The translations under genes were made by a program, and so were the position numbers. DNA of 64,000 bases, taken from contig JASBNA010000001.1 of NCBI GenBank assembly GCA_038087015.1, forward strand, positions 620,001 through 684,000, in the 5' to 3' direction. The DNA comes from Cerrena zonata. Taxonomy: Eukaryota > Basidiomycota > Agaricomycetes > Polyporales > Cerrenaceae. Shown here in pieces: positions 1 to 11,138 of this stretch. The notes below the pieces were generated by a model that did no database searches, was not told where the DNA came from, and saw only the letters and a list, made by a program, of their open reading frames with translations. Position 1 is the first letter of the stretch. Every line of letters starts with the position of its first letter.

Positions 1-1923
1 CCCGACCCTTCTTCGTACCATTGACACCACCACCCGAGGGTTTCGGAGGTAACATCGAGAGAGTGCCGATGTACCGTGCATGTGCAAGAACTGGTAATCT
101 ACGAAGAGAACGTCCTGACATTTTTTGTGACTGATAAAACAGTGATGAGTGACGTGAATATAGGAATATAATCAGAATGTGATGTCTTACCCAGCATTTT
201 TGAGCGAGGGAGAGGAGTCTTAGGGAGACTTGTTTTGATCTTTCCCTCCAGTCTTGGGCGGGTGGTTGGCCATTCACTGATAGGCCTTGTGAGAAGGTCG
301 TCTCTAGTGACTCTGAATTTTGTGAAAGTGTTCGGGTGGTCGATTGAGATTGTGCTGCTGGAGTGTTATCTTCGGGTGCAGAGGAGAATGTAGATGTTCG
401 CTCGTAGAGTACTGCTTGAGTGTGGCTCGGTACCTCCTGTAGATACAGATATGAGGATCACAGTAAATGAATCAAGGAGTTGAAACGTACGACATCACCA
501 ACAACGCCTTTTGTGATGAGCTCGGCTAGACATGTACGCATGATTTCATAGACTGCTTCTCTGGGAGGCAAGTCGATATATTGTACTATATCTGCACGAT
601 CTACAAATGCGGAATCTTTTATGGATAAAGTTAGTATGAGAGAGAGAGATAATAGAGCATACAACTAACCTATTGCTTTCGCAAGATTGCTTGTTGACAT
701 AACTAGCACATTCTTCCTGTGTTTGAGTTTGTCTAGTTGTGTAAGAAGTGCATTGACGACCTAGTTAGACAGACAAAAAAATCGGTCGTTAGAAAGGTAT
801 GTCGTTCGGAAATATATATACATACACGTAATGCATCCGATGGTTCAGTGCCTGCCATTGCACCTGCACGAGCCGCAGTGAGAGACTCTACTTCGTCTTT
901 ATATGAACGAATTTTAGTGTAAAGAAGATTCGAAATAAACAGGAGTAGACACACCTATGAGAACGACAACAAATGTATCTTCATCGTCAACCATGTCCAT
1001 GACTGTTCCGAATAGTTTCTGGACAAGTTTGCCAGATTCTGAGAACCATCGTGAGAATAATGAATGCGAGTTGATCTCAAGAAGTCGTGCACTTGGATAT
1101 CTAGCATACATTGCTTTGTTAATGCATATTCGACATCATGAGGGTTTGGGTAAGGTACCTATCTGAAAGACGTATTGAAAGTTTCTGTGCAAGTGCACGA
1201 CACAACGACGTCTTCCCCGTCCCTGGAGGTCCATGTAACAGCACCATTCGATTCCACGAAACAATATTGACTGTATCACCCAAACGTCAACAACGCATAT
1301 AACATCTCAAAAGCAAAGAAACCCACTCACAGTCCACATCTGCATCACTAAACACCACGGTCGCATAAATATAATCCAACAACCTCGTCTTCACATCATC
1401 CTCATAGATCAAACTCTCCCAAAGACCCTCCCACCCTATACTCGGCAACTCACATACAGTCGCAGCCATCACCTCTTCTCCCTCGCCTCTTCCATTTCCA
1501 CTAGCCAGTTCCTCAAACGCATCAGCGTCGGAAGGTTGGTAGATGTGAATTTGGAGAGAAACTTGTTCGATAGGGAGGGAAGGTGAGGGACATGGGGATT
1601 CAGATGCGATTATCCGGGAGACAGAGGTGAGGAGGAGGGGGACGTCCTCCCAGCCTTGAAGGGTGGATGGGAGGTAGAGATGTGAGAATGAGGAGGTGAT
1701 GTAGGTATGGACTGCATGACGAATGGTGTCAAAACGCGCTGTAGCATTAGGAGAGACTCGGACTTCGACTAGGGAATGACCGCATGATTGTCAGTAAGTT
1801 CTAAGGTGGGTATATGCACTGACATATGTAGCCCTACGTACTATGCACTGGCCATGTTGGCTGCGACGAGGATGATCCAGCCGCGGGCCGAGTTGGAGAG
1901 GTCATAGTGTAATCGTTCTCCAT
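1..1923 (-). CDS. PCH2: Pch2/TRIP13-type AAA+ ATPase (3' end cut by window edge)
   Basis: Homologue of pachytene checkpoint protein 2/TRIP13, the AAA+ ATPase that remodels HORMA-domain proteins in meiosis and the spindle checkpoint. Read from ATG at 1923: a short acidic N-terminus, an intron near 1790-1835, then the Walker A motif [10 protein letters not shown] (about 1200-1250). Next come the family block [20 protein letters not shown] (about 1030-1090), the Walker B/sensor area with [20 protein letters not shown] (about 830-890), and [11 protein letters not shown] with its arginine finger (about 570-605). The C-terminal block [16 protein letters not shown] lies at about 60-110. At least six introns interrupt the frame, so simple ORF calls show it only as pieces. 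All key ATPase motifs seen are intact. The last residues lie beyond base 1. Identification is firm; exact splice sites were judged by eye. Confidence 0.9.
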
Positions 1924-4237
1924 TTCGTTGTGATTAGAATGATGCCAAGGTAGGTCAGGCGTCGGTGTTGGCGTTCTCAGTCAAACGCTAACAGTCGGGC
2001 TTTTTGAGGATGCAAGTAAACTAAGCGTAACAAGCAAAGATAATTAGATGCACAAAGTTGTGTATAGGTAGGCACGAGGTACAATTGAAAGAGCCTGCGC
2101 CTCAAGGCACGGGCAGTGAGTGCAAACCACCCACCGCGTTTCGGCGTCAATAAAGCCCGATTAGGAAGGTGTTCACGTGCGTGTTCACGACGCGTCGCGC
2201 GAGCTCTAAGTCCATCAGCAAAGCTACATACGTACTTATTGAACTTATGGAGCTTGTACAAGCTCAGTAAGGACATTTCCTACAAGTTTATCTCTACTTA
2301 CACAATGCGGTCTAATCCTTGTACAAGAGCGAATATACTTATTAGTCCTTGTCCAAGAATGAAGGAATACATAGTTTGTACAGAAATTTGTACTTTTACA
2401 ATGGAGCTTATTCACTCGCAAGTATATTTATGAGTCAAAATTTATTATTGGAAACTTTCTAATGATAAAATACAACTAGTACATATTTGACTCGGAAGTC
2501 TACCTCTACACGTAGTCACACATCGATTCGACTTTCAACCATTCTATGTACTACCCGATATGGGGTTCTGACCAGATGTCTGAGATCATCTCGGGGTCCA
2601 AGATTTGGTACCACAGAGTCACCAATGATAGGAGGTCGATGAAGACTGCATGTACGAGATCGAAACCGCGATGCTGAACGCAAATGGTGATGACCGTGAT
2701 GGTGTTCTGGAACATCTAGGATGTTTTCCCAGGGCATGACTCGACGCTGAGTATATACAGTAGGTGATAAGCAAACGATAAGTGTCATGAGATGAGACCG
2801 ATGAAAACGCACCTGAGACTGGTGGATTAGCGCTTCATGAGTCGGCGTCGATAGACCACGATCCCCTAGATCAGTACGTCTATCTGTTTAAACAACTCAC
2901 AGTTTAAACGTTCAAGCCCACAATGCAAAGCTAAGGACTGAAAGACTCATCTCTGAAACCTTTCTTCATTACCGCCACCTCCTCTTGTCGGGCAGCCGCT
3001 GTGTCTTCAAGTTAGCAGCCTTCACCGAGTCGATTGCAACCTCGACTAGTGCTCACCGTTACGGTGCGCTGTCAAGCATAATGCATCTTGCCCACTGGCA
3101 GTTGGCTCGAGGCACGGGGACTGTAGCAAGGAGGGTACATCTGAACGAGTTCGAAGAAGTGAAGAGAGGTACGTACTAGGTTCAAAAAGCGAGGAATGTG
3201 TTCATAAACTCTTCCCTGCGGGCCCCGTTGAGAGGCTTCGTCAGCTTCTTCTTTTGTAAGCAATGCTACGCAACGCTCCACATCCCTACCACAGGCGAGA
3301 ATATGCAGTGCAAAACTTGAATATACTCGTCTGGGACGTTGCAGGCTGACGGGCCGTTGCCCTGGTAGTCATGGTGCTGCTCCACTTTTCAAACCATCGG
3401 CGATTGGTTGTTGCCCCCATTGCCGCTTTCCCTCTGAAAACATTCAACTCATCGTTGCCTTCCTTAACTCAACATCGACGATCCTCCTTATTTCATCATT
3501 TCAGTGGTTTATAACATCGCGAAGGAGCTCATCTGACCATCCGAAACTCCCTGCTCGCCGTCATCAATAGTGTGCAACCACATTTACATATGACGAAGGT
3601 CGTGATCGTTTGCCCTCCTTATTACCACGTTCAACTCTGTCCGCCCGGACGACAAACATTTGACTGTAGGATATCGATTGCGTCAGTCTCAGCACGCTCC
3701 CTACATATAATCACCCCCCGTTTTCCCTACAGGCAGCTTTATCTGAATACCAACTCTGTTCAACGAGTTTCCGATGGTTTCGCAGGCTACAGTGTCATGC
3801 ACAAGTTTTCCCCTCTCCGACTCCACAATTCACATCCACATCTTTATACCGGTATTTTAAGAGGCATTACTTGTGTCCATTCACGGCATACTCTGTCAAT
3901 TTCTATTGTGCTGTGCAAATTTAATGCGTTGAAATTGTATGTAGATATTCTTATAAAATATACAATTTTCTACTTGAAAAGTCTTTTCGCACTTCTGAAA
4001 GACACCATCAACTTATCGGTCGAGATGTTCTTATAAAAGCTCGATAAGTATAATATTCCCCGAAAAGGAACTGTAAGTACATGTAGCTTTCCTGATGTCG
4101 TCGATTGTAGGCCATTGGAGTGGGCTCTGTAGGTAGTACCTTTGGTGTTTGGGATAATAAAATATGTTTTGATATGTTTTATTATATGTTCGATATCTTA
4201 TTAAGCTATTAATACACCAACTTTAATGGAATACACT
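1924..4237. other. Intergenic stretch with one weak coding-like segment
   Basis: No gene recognised between the Pch2 start and the transposon. On the minus strand, about 2950-3420, all three frames are locally open. One segment (3281 down to about 3170) reads like a protein and is followed by a GTACGT donor-like site, which could make it part of an unidentified spliced gene. The 154-codon open frame at 3572-4036 (+) has low-complexity, AT-biased codons and no recognisable domain. About 3900-4230 is AT-rich. Confidence 0.4.
2940..3420 (-). CDS. Possible unidentified spliced gene (weak)
   Basis: A minus-strand stretch with protein-like composition. The segment at 3281 to 3170 includes LLTKEEADEASQRGPQGRVY and ends at a GTACGT donor-like site at about 3174. 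An acceptor-like site near 3003 leads into a further short open segment. An ATG at 3420 opens a different frame. I could not join these frames into one consistent protein and recognise no family. It may be a small gene, a decayed gene, or chance. Confidence 0.2.
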
Positions 4238-4301
4238 TATTCACTTAGTGGACCGACGACGATGGGCGCCTATTTTTGACGAAGCGAAGACTTTGCAAGT
4301 T
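4238..4301 (+). repeat. Left terminal inverted repeat of the MULE
   Basis: 64 bases, starting TATTCACTTAGTGGACCGAC, that match the reverse complement of 7224-7287 with no mismatch. The match stops sharply at both ends. Confidence 0.96.
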
Positions 4302-4335
4302 GTCAAGAAACAGAAGTGAGTATTTACATTATACA

Positions 4336-7157
4336 TCACTTGTTATTGCCTATATTCCCAGCAGCCTCAAATTGATATCCCATAACATTCCCAGCACGCC
4401 GACTATTCTCCTTCTTTCTCTGTCCTGATCCTCCCTCTCCCCAGGTGGTCCCTCGAGTCTGTCCGTTTTTCTCAACGTACTCCAAGTCATCTAGGAGATA
4501 GCTGATATCCTTTCCCATGTTACGCCTCATAAGACCTTTGAGCCAGATTGGGTTCTTATACTTCAACTGCTCCTTCATTTTATCTGCACATCGTTGAATT
4601 TCATCGGCTCTCTTTGCTACCCAATCTGCAGCAAGTTGAACCTGCCAGATATCAGTATTAGGTTTGATTTGAGAGTAAGGAACACACCTGCTCATCTTCC
4701 TCACTATCATTTCCATCCTGTAGATCAACCTCAAACTCAGAGGCATGAGTGCTAGATGCTGCAGTTGAACGGCTCCGCTTTCCAAGAATTGAGGAAACAC
4801 CATCCTCAAAGTCTCGCCAGCCTCCTGATGCAAGGACTTCATGGTCTCCAAGGTAAACCTGGTCATCACCATCAGTGACACTACCACTGTCAGGATCGGG
4901 ATAGGATGTGGCCTTGGTAAGAGCAGGATGATTATAGATTGGAAGTGAGCGGCGCCGAACAACCTCAGACCAGAAATGGATTGGTGGTTTTCCAACAGCC
5001 TGTACCAGATGCTTGCAGAGAAGATAAGCGTTGAACTTCTGCTGGCCACAGTGACAAGTCCAGGTTATAACATCTGTTTGATAGTCCCGACCAGAAATAG
5101 GAAGGTTTTGAAACCCCTTCCAATGTTGTTTAAAATACGTCTGAAGTGTTGTGAGTTTTTTTGAACGGCCAAGACGATGGGTTGGTTCTAAAGTATGACC
5201 TCGAGCGATGTAGGAAGGTATGACTTTGGTTAGGAGAATGAAGACAAGCTGATCGATGCGAGGTCGGGTGAGATATCTGAGTGTATTATGCTTGAGTTGA
5301 CGCCAGAAATTCTCAACACCCATTGTGGTACGCAAGCGGGAGAGTAGAGATGCAGTTGATCGTGCCCATAGTACCCACTTCTTGGGTGAGTACCAGGAGG
5401 TCCAAAAGTAACCCCATACTTCAGCTAAACCTCTTTGAAGGCAAAATGTATACATCTCTTCAACTGAACGTTTACGAATGACCTCTTTTGACAGAGATTC
5501 TCCACGTTCAGGAAGAAGAGGATGAAGACAAAAATGCTTTTCAAACAAGTGAAGAAGCTGAGGACGGTGTACAGCAGGGCAAAAAATGTATGCTGTATCA
5601 GCAACAGGGACCTCACCCTGATCAAACATCCAATCAGGACCATCTTCTCTATCAGATTCATCTCTATCTTTCTCCTCAGAAGATAAATTACCCCCTTCAT
5701 CTGGATCAGGGCCAACTGGCTCTTCATCAGAATCAGAAAAGTTATCTCCATGAGCAGTAGAAATAGAAGACTGATGAGAGATTAGAGAACCCTGGAAGCG
5801 TAGGCGAAGAATGGGAAGTTTTGTAGTCAAAGCTGTGATAGCTGAGGTGTTCTAAATATAAATTGTTAGCATAAATCTAGATAAATAAGTAAATAGAACA
5901 TCACTGGGTTACGTTGGTTCCGTGGAACAAAATCTAACTTGATAAAGCCAAACTCTTCATGAGCCTCTTCAACATTATATGATGCTGGTGCACGCTGTAA
6001 CACTGCGAGGCGCTTTTTGACTGCTCTAAGAGAGTGCCATAGGCATAGCTGGATCTTGGCAGCAGGAAAAATGGTTAAAAAGGCATTGATCTCTGACCAA
6101 TCTTTGTCTGTAAGAGCAAAAGATATAGTGAGGTTCCATTTAGCACGGATAAACTCCAGGAAAGCCTCAATCAGAAGCTGCTTTCCTCCAGCTTCTCCAT
6201 CATTTGAACGGAGAAGAAGAAAGCCTAATGGCATGCCAGAGCCATGAACTTCTCCCATCAAGCTGAAAACCTCAAAGCGAGATCCATTCGTATTGAATGC
6301 AGAATCAAGGGAAATCTCACGGATACGACTACCCCATTGATGAAGGATATCAGACAATGCAAATGCAAAACCTTCAAATCCAGCAACAGTTGGTAAGGGA
6401 ATAGAAATAACATTAGATGACCCCAAAGACTGATCAGACTCAGCGAGAAGAATAGCAGCTGACTCCACCTCATCTGAATGGCGGCGCCATTGAACACTTG
6501 TCAATTTGAAGTGATAAGCACGAAGTGCACGTCGATCAAAGGGTGGATTAGGATCTTTCTGGAGGATTGTAGTCCAAAGCTTATAACTGTTAATAATATT
6601 TCTACTGCATAGTAAGCTAGAAAGAGAACTTACTTGATCCATTGGAAGCTCCTGGTTCTGAGTAACATACTCCTGGATCTTGGTAGGAATCTTGGTACAA
6701 TTGTAGGGAATATGATCGAGTGTATGTGTCAACTTGATTTCGACAATGGGATGATCTGCTTTAAGTGATATGTATAGCCACCCGCCACACTCAAAGCTAG
6801 TCATTTGAAGACGGTCACGATGTTTTGATTCATCTGCAATCTTTGAAGGTTTCTTTTGACGAGCCACTGACTGAGCGCAGCTGTATTTGAACTTCTTTGT
6901 GTCTGGATGACGTGCAGGTGAAAAAACACTATGATAACTAATTGGTATGTTAGTATAGTGTGCATTGACAAGGAACAATCTTACATAAAGTAGTAGCCAA
7001 TTGCTTCAGATATCTTCATTGCCAAGGAGTCAGCCTGCACTCGCAATTCTGCAAGTGTTGGTTTGCTCTCTATGTCAACTGACTTCTCAAATCCCAGTTG
7101 GAGTTGGTGGATTGAGGGTAGAAAGTCACCTAGGGAGAGAGGAGGTATATCTGACAT
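4336..7157 (-). CDS. MULE transposase with SWIM zinc finger
   Basis: DDE-type transposase of the Mutator superfamily. From ATG at 7157: a short N-terminus and an intron (about 6934-6987). A FAR1/FLYWCH-like zinc-binding region follows, with Cys and His spread over about 6700-6900. The MULE core has first Asp in SLDSAFNTNG (about 6290), second Asp in LTDKDWSEINAF (about 6110), the family CxxH in CLWHSLRAV (about 6040), and the likely catalytic Glu in MGVENFWRQLK (about 5310). A SWIM finger, CHCGQQKFNAYLLCKH, lies at about 5010-5060. An acidic tail follows, and a last intron (about 4643-4688) leads to the final exon. Another intron sits at about 5855-5915. A GTAAGT at about 6632 looks like a donor, but the frame stays open through it. 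No stop or frameshift was seen. Codons match the neighbours. Confidence 0.88.
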
Positions 7158-7223
7158 TGTTTGAATAGTAAGTTTTGAGTAACAGTGCAAAACAGAGTGT
7201 GAGGTGGTAGGTAGAAAATGCCT

Positions 7224-7287
7224 AACTTGCAAAGTCTTCGCTTCGTCAAAAATAGGCGCCCATCGTCGTCGGTCCACTAAGTGAATA
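7224..7287 (-). repeat. Right terminal inverted repeat of the MULE
   Basis: Exact reverse complement of 4238-4301. It lies 66 bases upstream of the transposase start codon, so it is the likely promoter-bearing end. Confidence 0.96.
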
Positions 7288-7838
7288 GCACAAGCACTTC
7301 TTCGCGAGCCAAACAACGCGTACACAGGAAAACGCGTCACGCCATCGCGTCCAAGATGCCCCGCCCCGCCGGTCCATTGGCAACTCTCTGACACTCAGTC
7401 GCGCCGAGCCGCAGTTGCCAGCCAATCCAATGCCTCCCCCGCTCGTCTCTGTTCACACGATTCAATTGAGAGAATGGGGGTAGGATGCGCTTCGGGAGCA
7501 CTCGGAGGGCGAACGCTGTACAAACCGAGGGCACTAACTTGAAATTAGAAGCACCCTTGATCCAAGTAAACTCGAGTGACCATCCCCAATTGCAACTCCA
7601 AGTCCAAGTCGTTCGATACTTGGCTCCTCGTGCTGTCTACAAAATCTCGTATGTTACGCTTTCCAGCTTGACCACCCCAATATTTTCTCCATCATCCGAC
7701 GTCTCCCGTTCTCTTCGGCTTTTCAATATTTCCACCTCTTTTTTTACGTAGACTCTTGACACTTGCCTGATTCACAAACTGCCAGCTCAGACCTACCAAA
7801 TAAAATAACATAAAACGAGACGACATTGAAAGCGCACT
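7288..7838. promoter_or_regulatory. Upstream region of the Rdx gene
   Basis: The 550 bases between the transposon and the Rdx start codon. The last 200 bases before the ATG are pyrimidine-rich, as is common for fungal promoters and 5' leaders. No TATA box or binding site was recognised, and the overlapping open frames look like chance. Confidence 0.4.
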
Positions 7839-8559
7839 ATGGCCGACCCAAGTGACACTACTACTTGCACTGACTGTGCCCCACCCGTCCCCACCATTGC
7901 AGACGACACGACATTACTGTCTCCCAAGAGCGCAGCTTCCCCCTTCCCAGGCGGATCGTCACCAACTTCACAAAGAAGTCCCTCAATGCGCATGCGTAAA
8001 CTAGCCGAAGAGTTGGAGGAACCAGAACATCCCCTTGACCCGACGACGTTCAAGGCTCCTGCACCATTGCCTGCACCTTGTGTGACGGTTGAGTTTTGTG
8101 ATAGGGTGCGTTCATCGTTTGTTTCATGTGTTATTTGAATGTTGACTTGTGATGAATGTTATAGTGTCGATGGTATGTCCTTCTAATCTCCTTGATGGTG
8201 GCCTGAACCTTACCAGAGCAATTCTATAGGTTACACAGAGCGAGTTGGGTATCTACCGAACTCTTCCTTACCTTCCCCTCTCCAGCTCTCAAAGCCGTCA
8301 CTCTCATCCCCTTGAACGCGGAAGAGACAGCAGGTCGGTTTAGAGTATGGCTTTACGTTCATGGGTCCGAACCTATCCTCGTATGGGATCGGAAAGTCGA
8401 AGGAGGGTTCCCAGAGCTCAAAGTCCTGGTAAGTCATCAGCCTACTATCGACAAGGGGTAACTTGTACTTATAATCTCTGGCCACGCTATATATAGAAAC
8501 AACGGATACGAGACAAGATCCAACCCGAAAAGTCATTAGGCCATTCAGACAAGCACTGA
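7839..8559 (+). CDS. Rdx/SelW-like thioredoxin-fold protein
   Basis: Small redox protein of the Rdx (SelT/SelW/SelH) family, in which the selenocysteine of animal proteins is a cysteine. It has a disordered N-terminus of about 80 residues. Then come the CDRC redox motif in VTVEFCDRCRWLHRASWV and the C-terminal family block LVWDRKVEGGFPELKVLKQR, ending LGHSDKH. Exons are 7839-8105, 8165-8172, 8230-8428 and 8497-8559, and all phases agree. The second exon is only 8 nucleotides and encodes the second cysteine of CxxC. The substrate is unknown; the family is thought to act in thiol redox control. It is convergent with the Tvp38 gene. Confidence 0.9.
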
Positions 8560-9668
8560 ACCCTGCCCTTGACCTGACATTATTTCCTTTCTGTATCCGC
8601 ATCTCATGTTTTTGTTTTTGCATACTGTAGCTATACACACCTTCCACACATAATGCACATACCGTGACGCATCCATACACACACTTCCATCATCGCCCCC
8701 ATTCACATATTCCATTCACTATTCACCCCTTTCATATTACACATTCATTTCGTTCCTGAGTTCCACCACCATTCACACCACTCCCTCATTCATCGCAAAA
8801 CATAGCCTCTCAGGAATCATGACATGTCCACAATCCACCAACACTGACAGTGACAGCGTGTGTCAACCCCAGGAACGGGTCCCATGTGATATCACTCCCA
8901 ATATACCGCCCCAGATTGTTCCTGTCAGGTGTGAATTCGAATGATTCCAAGAAGAAGCAGGAGAGAACACCTGGTTATTTGAATCGCCATGACGTCGACG
9001 GTTGCTGCGGGCATAATGGGTAGAAAGGAATTATTTTTATTTTAGGGTAGATTGGTGATCGCGAAAGTCATGGTGGATGAGGGTGGTGACGACGATATCG
9101 AGGTCGTATGTTGTTACGTCCTCGATGTTCACCACCTCGCGACCGCGGGTGGAGCAACGATATTTATGGCGATGGGGGAAAGAAGCACACATCAGACAAG
9201 TAGAGGGACAACGACAGCAAATATTAGAGGGGCTAAGAACGAATGTCACGGTCGACTAAAAGGAACGTACGGGTTTGCAACTACCTAGACCTATTTTTGA
9301 CTACTTCCAAAAAAAGAGAAAAAACGAAACTGTCAAGAGTTATAACAGAGAAAGAAGAAAACAAACAAGATTTGCTTATATACACCAACCCTCTAACTGT
9401 ATCATCTTACACGGATTCTTTAGTGATTCCTCCCTTTCTACAAATTAAAAAGGCAAGAAACCGAAAAAAAGAATAGAATCGAAAAACGAAATGGAGATGG
9501 AAAAAAGTGAGCAAAAAAAATCTTTTTGTACAGTGCACCCACAAGTGTCCATTTGACAACCATAAAGAACTATAAAAACGTGAAACGAAAGAAAAAAGGG
9601 CAGGAAGAGGTTAGGTAGGGGGAAACCATAACATAACAGGAAAAAAAAATCCCTCCCGTCAAACAGAA
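8560..9668. other. Intergenic tail-to-tail region
   Basis: About 1.1 kb between the convergent ends of the Rdx and Tvp38 genes. It probably carries both 3' untranslated regions. From about 9290 to 9660 it is rich in A runs on the plus strand (T runs on the Tvp38 transcript strand). Short open frames here have no recognisable product. Confidence 0.4.
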
Positions 9669-11138
9669 TTATAGTCCAATGTTTGCTTCTTCATATCCTC
9701 CACGATCAAACCGATCGTTCGAGGAATCTAGGCGTACCGGTCCTTCTCTCGACCAGGGTCGTGATGCACTCGCGCGTGGCAGTTCCGCCATCAACTCTCG
9801 TCCGTCTTGATCGTCTCCGTCGTTTGATAAAAACGCCTCCGTCTCCTCGCGATTGATAGCGTCATATCCCAACTCATCATCCACCGCTTTGCGCGCAACG
9901 TACGAAAGGTAGATGAATATGCCGAAAAAGAGGACGACACCGACAATAGTGGAATAATGACCCAATGAGGATGATGAGGATTGAGTATCGGGTTTCTTCA
10001 CGTGGTATTCCGCAAAGGAGTGTATCGAGCTCCCGATGCTCGTATGGATGATCAATTTGAATAACGACAGAGCGGTGCAAATCGTATAGGTTCGTAACGA
10101 GAGCGTCGGAGATGCGGCGAGGAGACAGTTCATGACATTGAACGGGTATGGAGCGACACGGATGAGGAATAGGAGTTTAGGACGTTTCTCGATCGCTCGG
10201 ACGACGCGCTTGATGGTGACGGTACATGAGAGCCAGCGCGAGATGGTTTCGCGGAAGAAGGTGCGAGAGATAATAAATACAGCGAGTGCGCCCGCGAGTG
10301 AGGCGAAGTAGGAGATGATAGCGCCAGTCCAGGGACCGAAAGTATAACCGGATAAAATAATGAGCGTGGAGTACAGAGGTATTGGAGCTGGAGATTGGTA
10401 GGACGGAGGTATAACAATGATAGAGTTTAAGATCAGCCTGAGAAGTCTCAGAAGAGAGTGAGATGATATGTGACGTACGGAATGTGGTGAGGAAGATCAA
10501 TGCAAAGATGACTGCACGACCTACGTACTCGTCGGACTGCAACCAGTGTGCAAGCTGGTCAAGGCCTATGGGGAAGGGATGAGTAAATGCGGAGTTGCTT
10601 GAAAGCGGGGTAATTAAGGTGATTTGAAATAAGGAAACGAACCTTGGAAGACCTCTGCTTTCCAAAAACTGATTGCGGCGAGGAAGGCGAGAGTAGTGAA
10701 GGCGTACAAAATTATCGGTATCCAGGGCTTAAGAAGATTAGTTATCCGGAGACCTCGTGGACGAGAGTAGACGGTCCGAGTAGAGACGGAATAAGGATGA
10801 GGTGAGATATGCGAGTGCAGAGAATGCGACTGAGAGAAATGCGAAGGAGGTTGGGAATGGGAAGAGCAGAGCTGTCTCGAACAGGGTGCACCAGGATGAG
10901 ATATTGAAAGTGTGCAGATGTGCGGAAGAGGACCTCGGGATTGGGAACATTGTCTCGAAGAGCCAAGGACGAACGACGGGTCAACCTTTTCGTCAGTGTA
11001 TTCCTTCATGTGCGGACTTGATTGGTGGTGTTTCTGTGGGTGAGAGCGAGCTTGCGACGAGTGAGTAGATTGCGCGAGGGGTACCATTGGCTGACCAGGC
11101 CGGGTAGGAAAGTGGAGAGCAGCAGAAGATGAATCCAT
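9669..11138 (-). CDS. TVP38: Tvp38/TMEM64 (VTT-domain) Golgi membrane protein
   Basis: Membrane protein of the SNARE-associated/VTT (DedA-like) family, placed in yeast in late Golgi vesicles; family members act in lipid scrambling and membrane homeostasis. It has a long Ser/Pro/His-rich disordered N-terminus and a first membrane helix WIPIILYAFTTLAFLAAISF (about 10670-10730). The segment after the first intron is VFQGLDQLAHWLQSDEY. The VTT core follows, with FPPIPLYSTLIILSGYTFGP (about 10330-10390) and IRVAPYPFNVMN (about 10130-10165), then two more helices and an acidic cytosolic tail. Two introns (near 10570-10640 and 10395-10490) join cleanly. The start is uncertain: ATG at 11138 is the first in frame, but an upstream exon is possible. 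Confidence 0.87.

Larger units (their letters stand above)
4238..7287. mobile_element. Mutator-like element (MULE), apparently complete
   Basis: The element is bounded by two identical 64-bp inverted repeats (4238-4301 and 7224-7287) and holds one spliced transposase gene on the minus strand. Packing is tight: 34 bases separate the stop codon from the left repeat, and 66 bases separate the start codon from the right repeat, so the right repeat must carry or adjoin the promoter. The bases just outside the repeats do not match each other, so I cannot show a target-site duplication; MULEs normally leave 8-11 bp. Perfect repeats plus an open, motif-complete transposase suggest recent arrival and possible autonomy. 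Confidence 0.93.

Noticed and set aside
1977..2433. Overlapping 99- and 105-codon frames on opposite strands
   Set aside because: Each is the mirror of the other, codon use is biased toward Arg/Ser/Leu, and no domain or splice pattern is present.
3572..4036. 154-codon plus-strand frame
   Set aside because: Mixed low-complexity composition with an AT-rich end; no domain, no signal peptide, no support from neighbours.
6600..6650. GTAAGT...CAG pair inside the transposase as an intron
   Set aside because: Either acceptor nearby (TGCAG or AACAG) brings a stop codon into frame, while the unspliced frame stays open.
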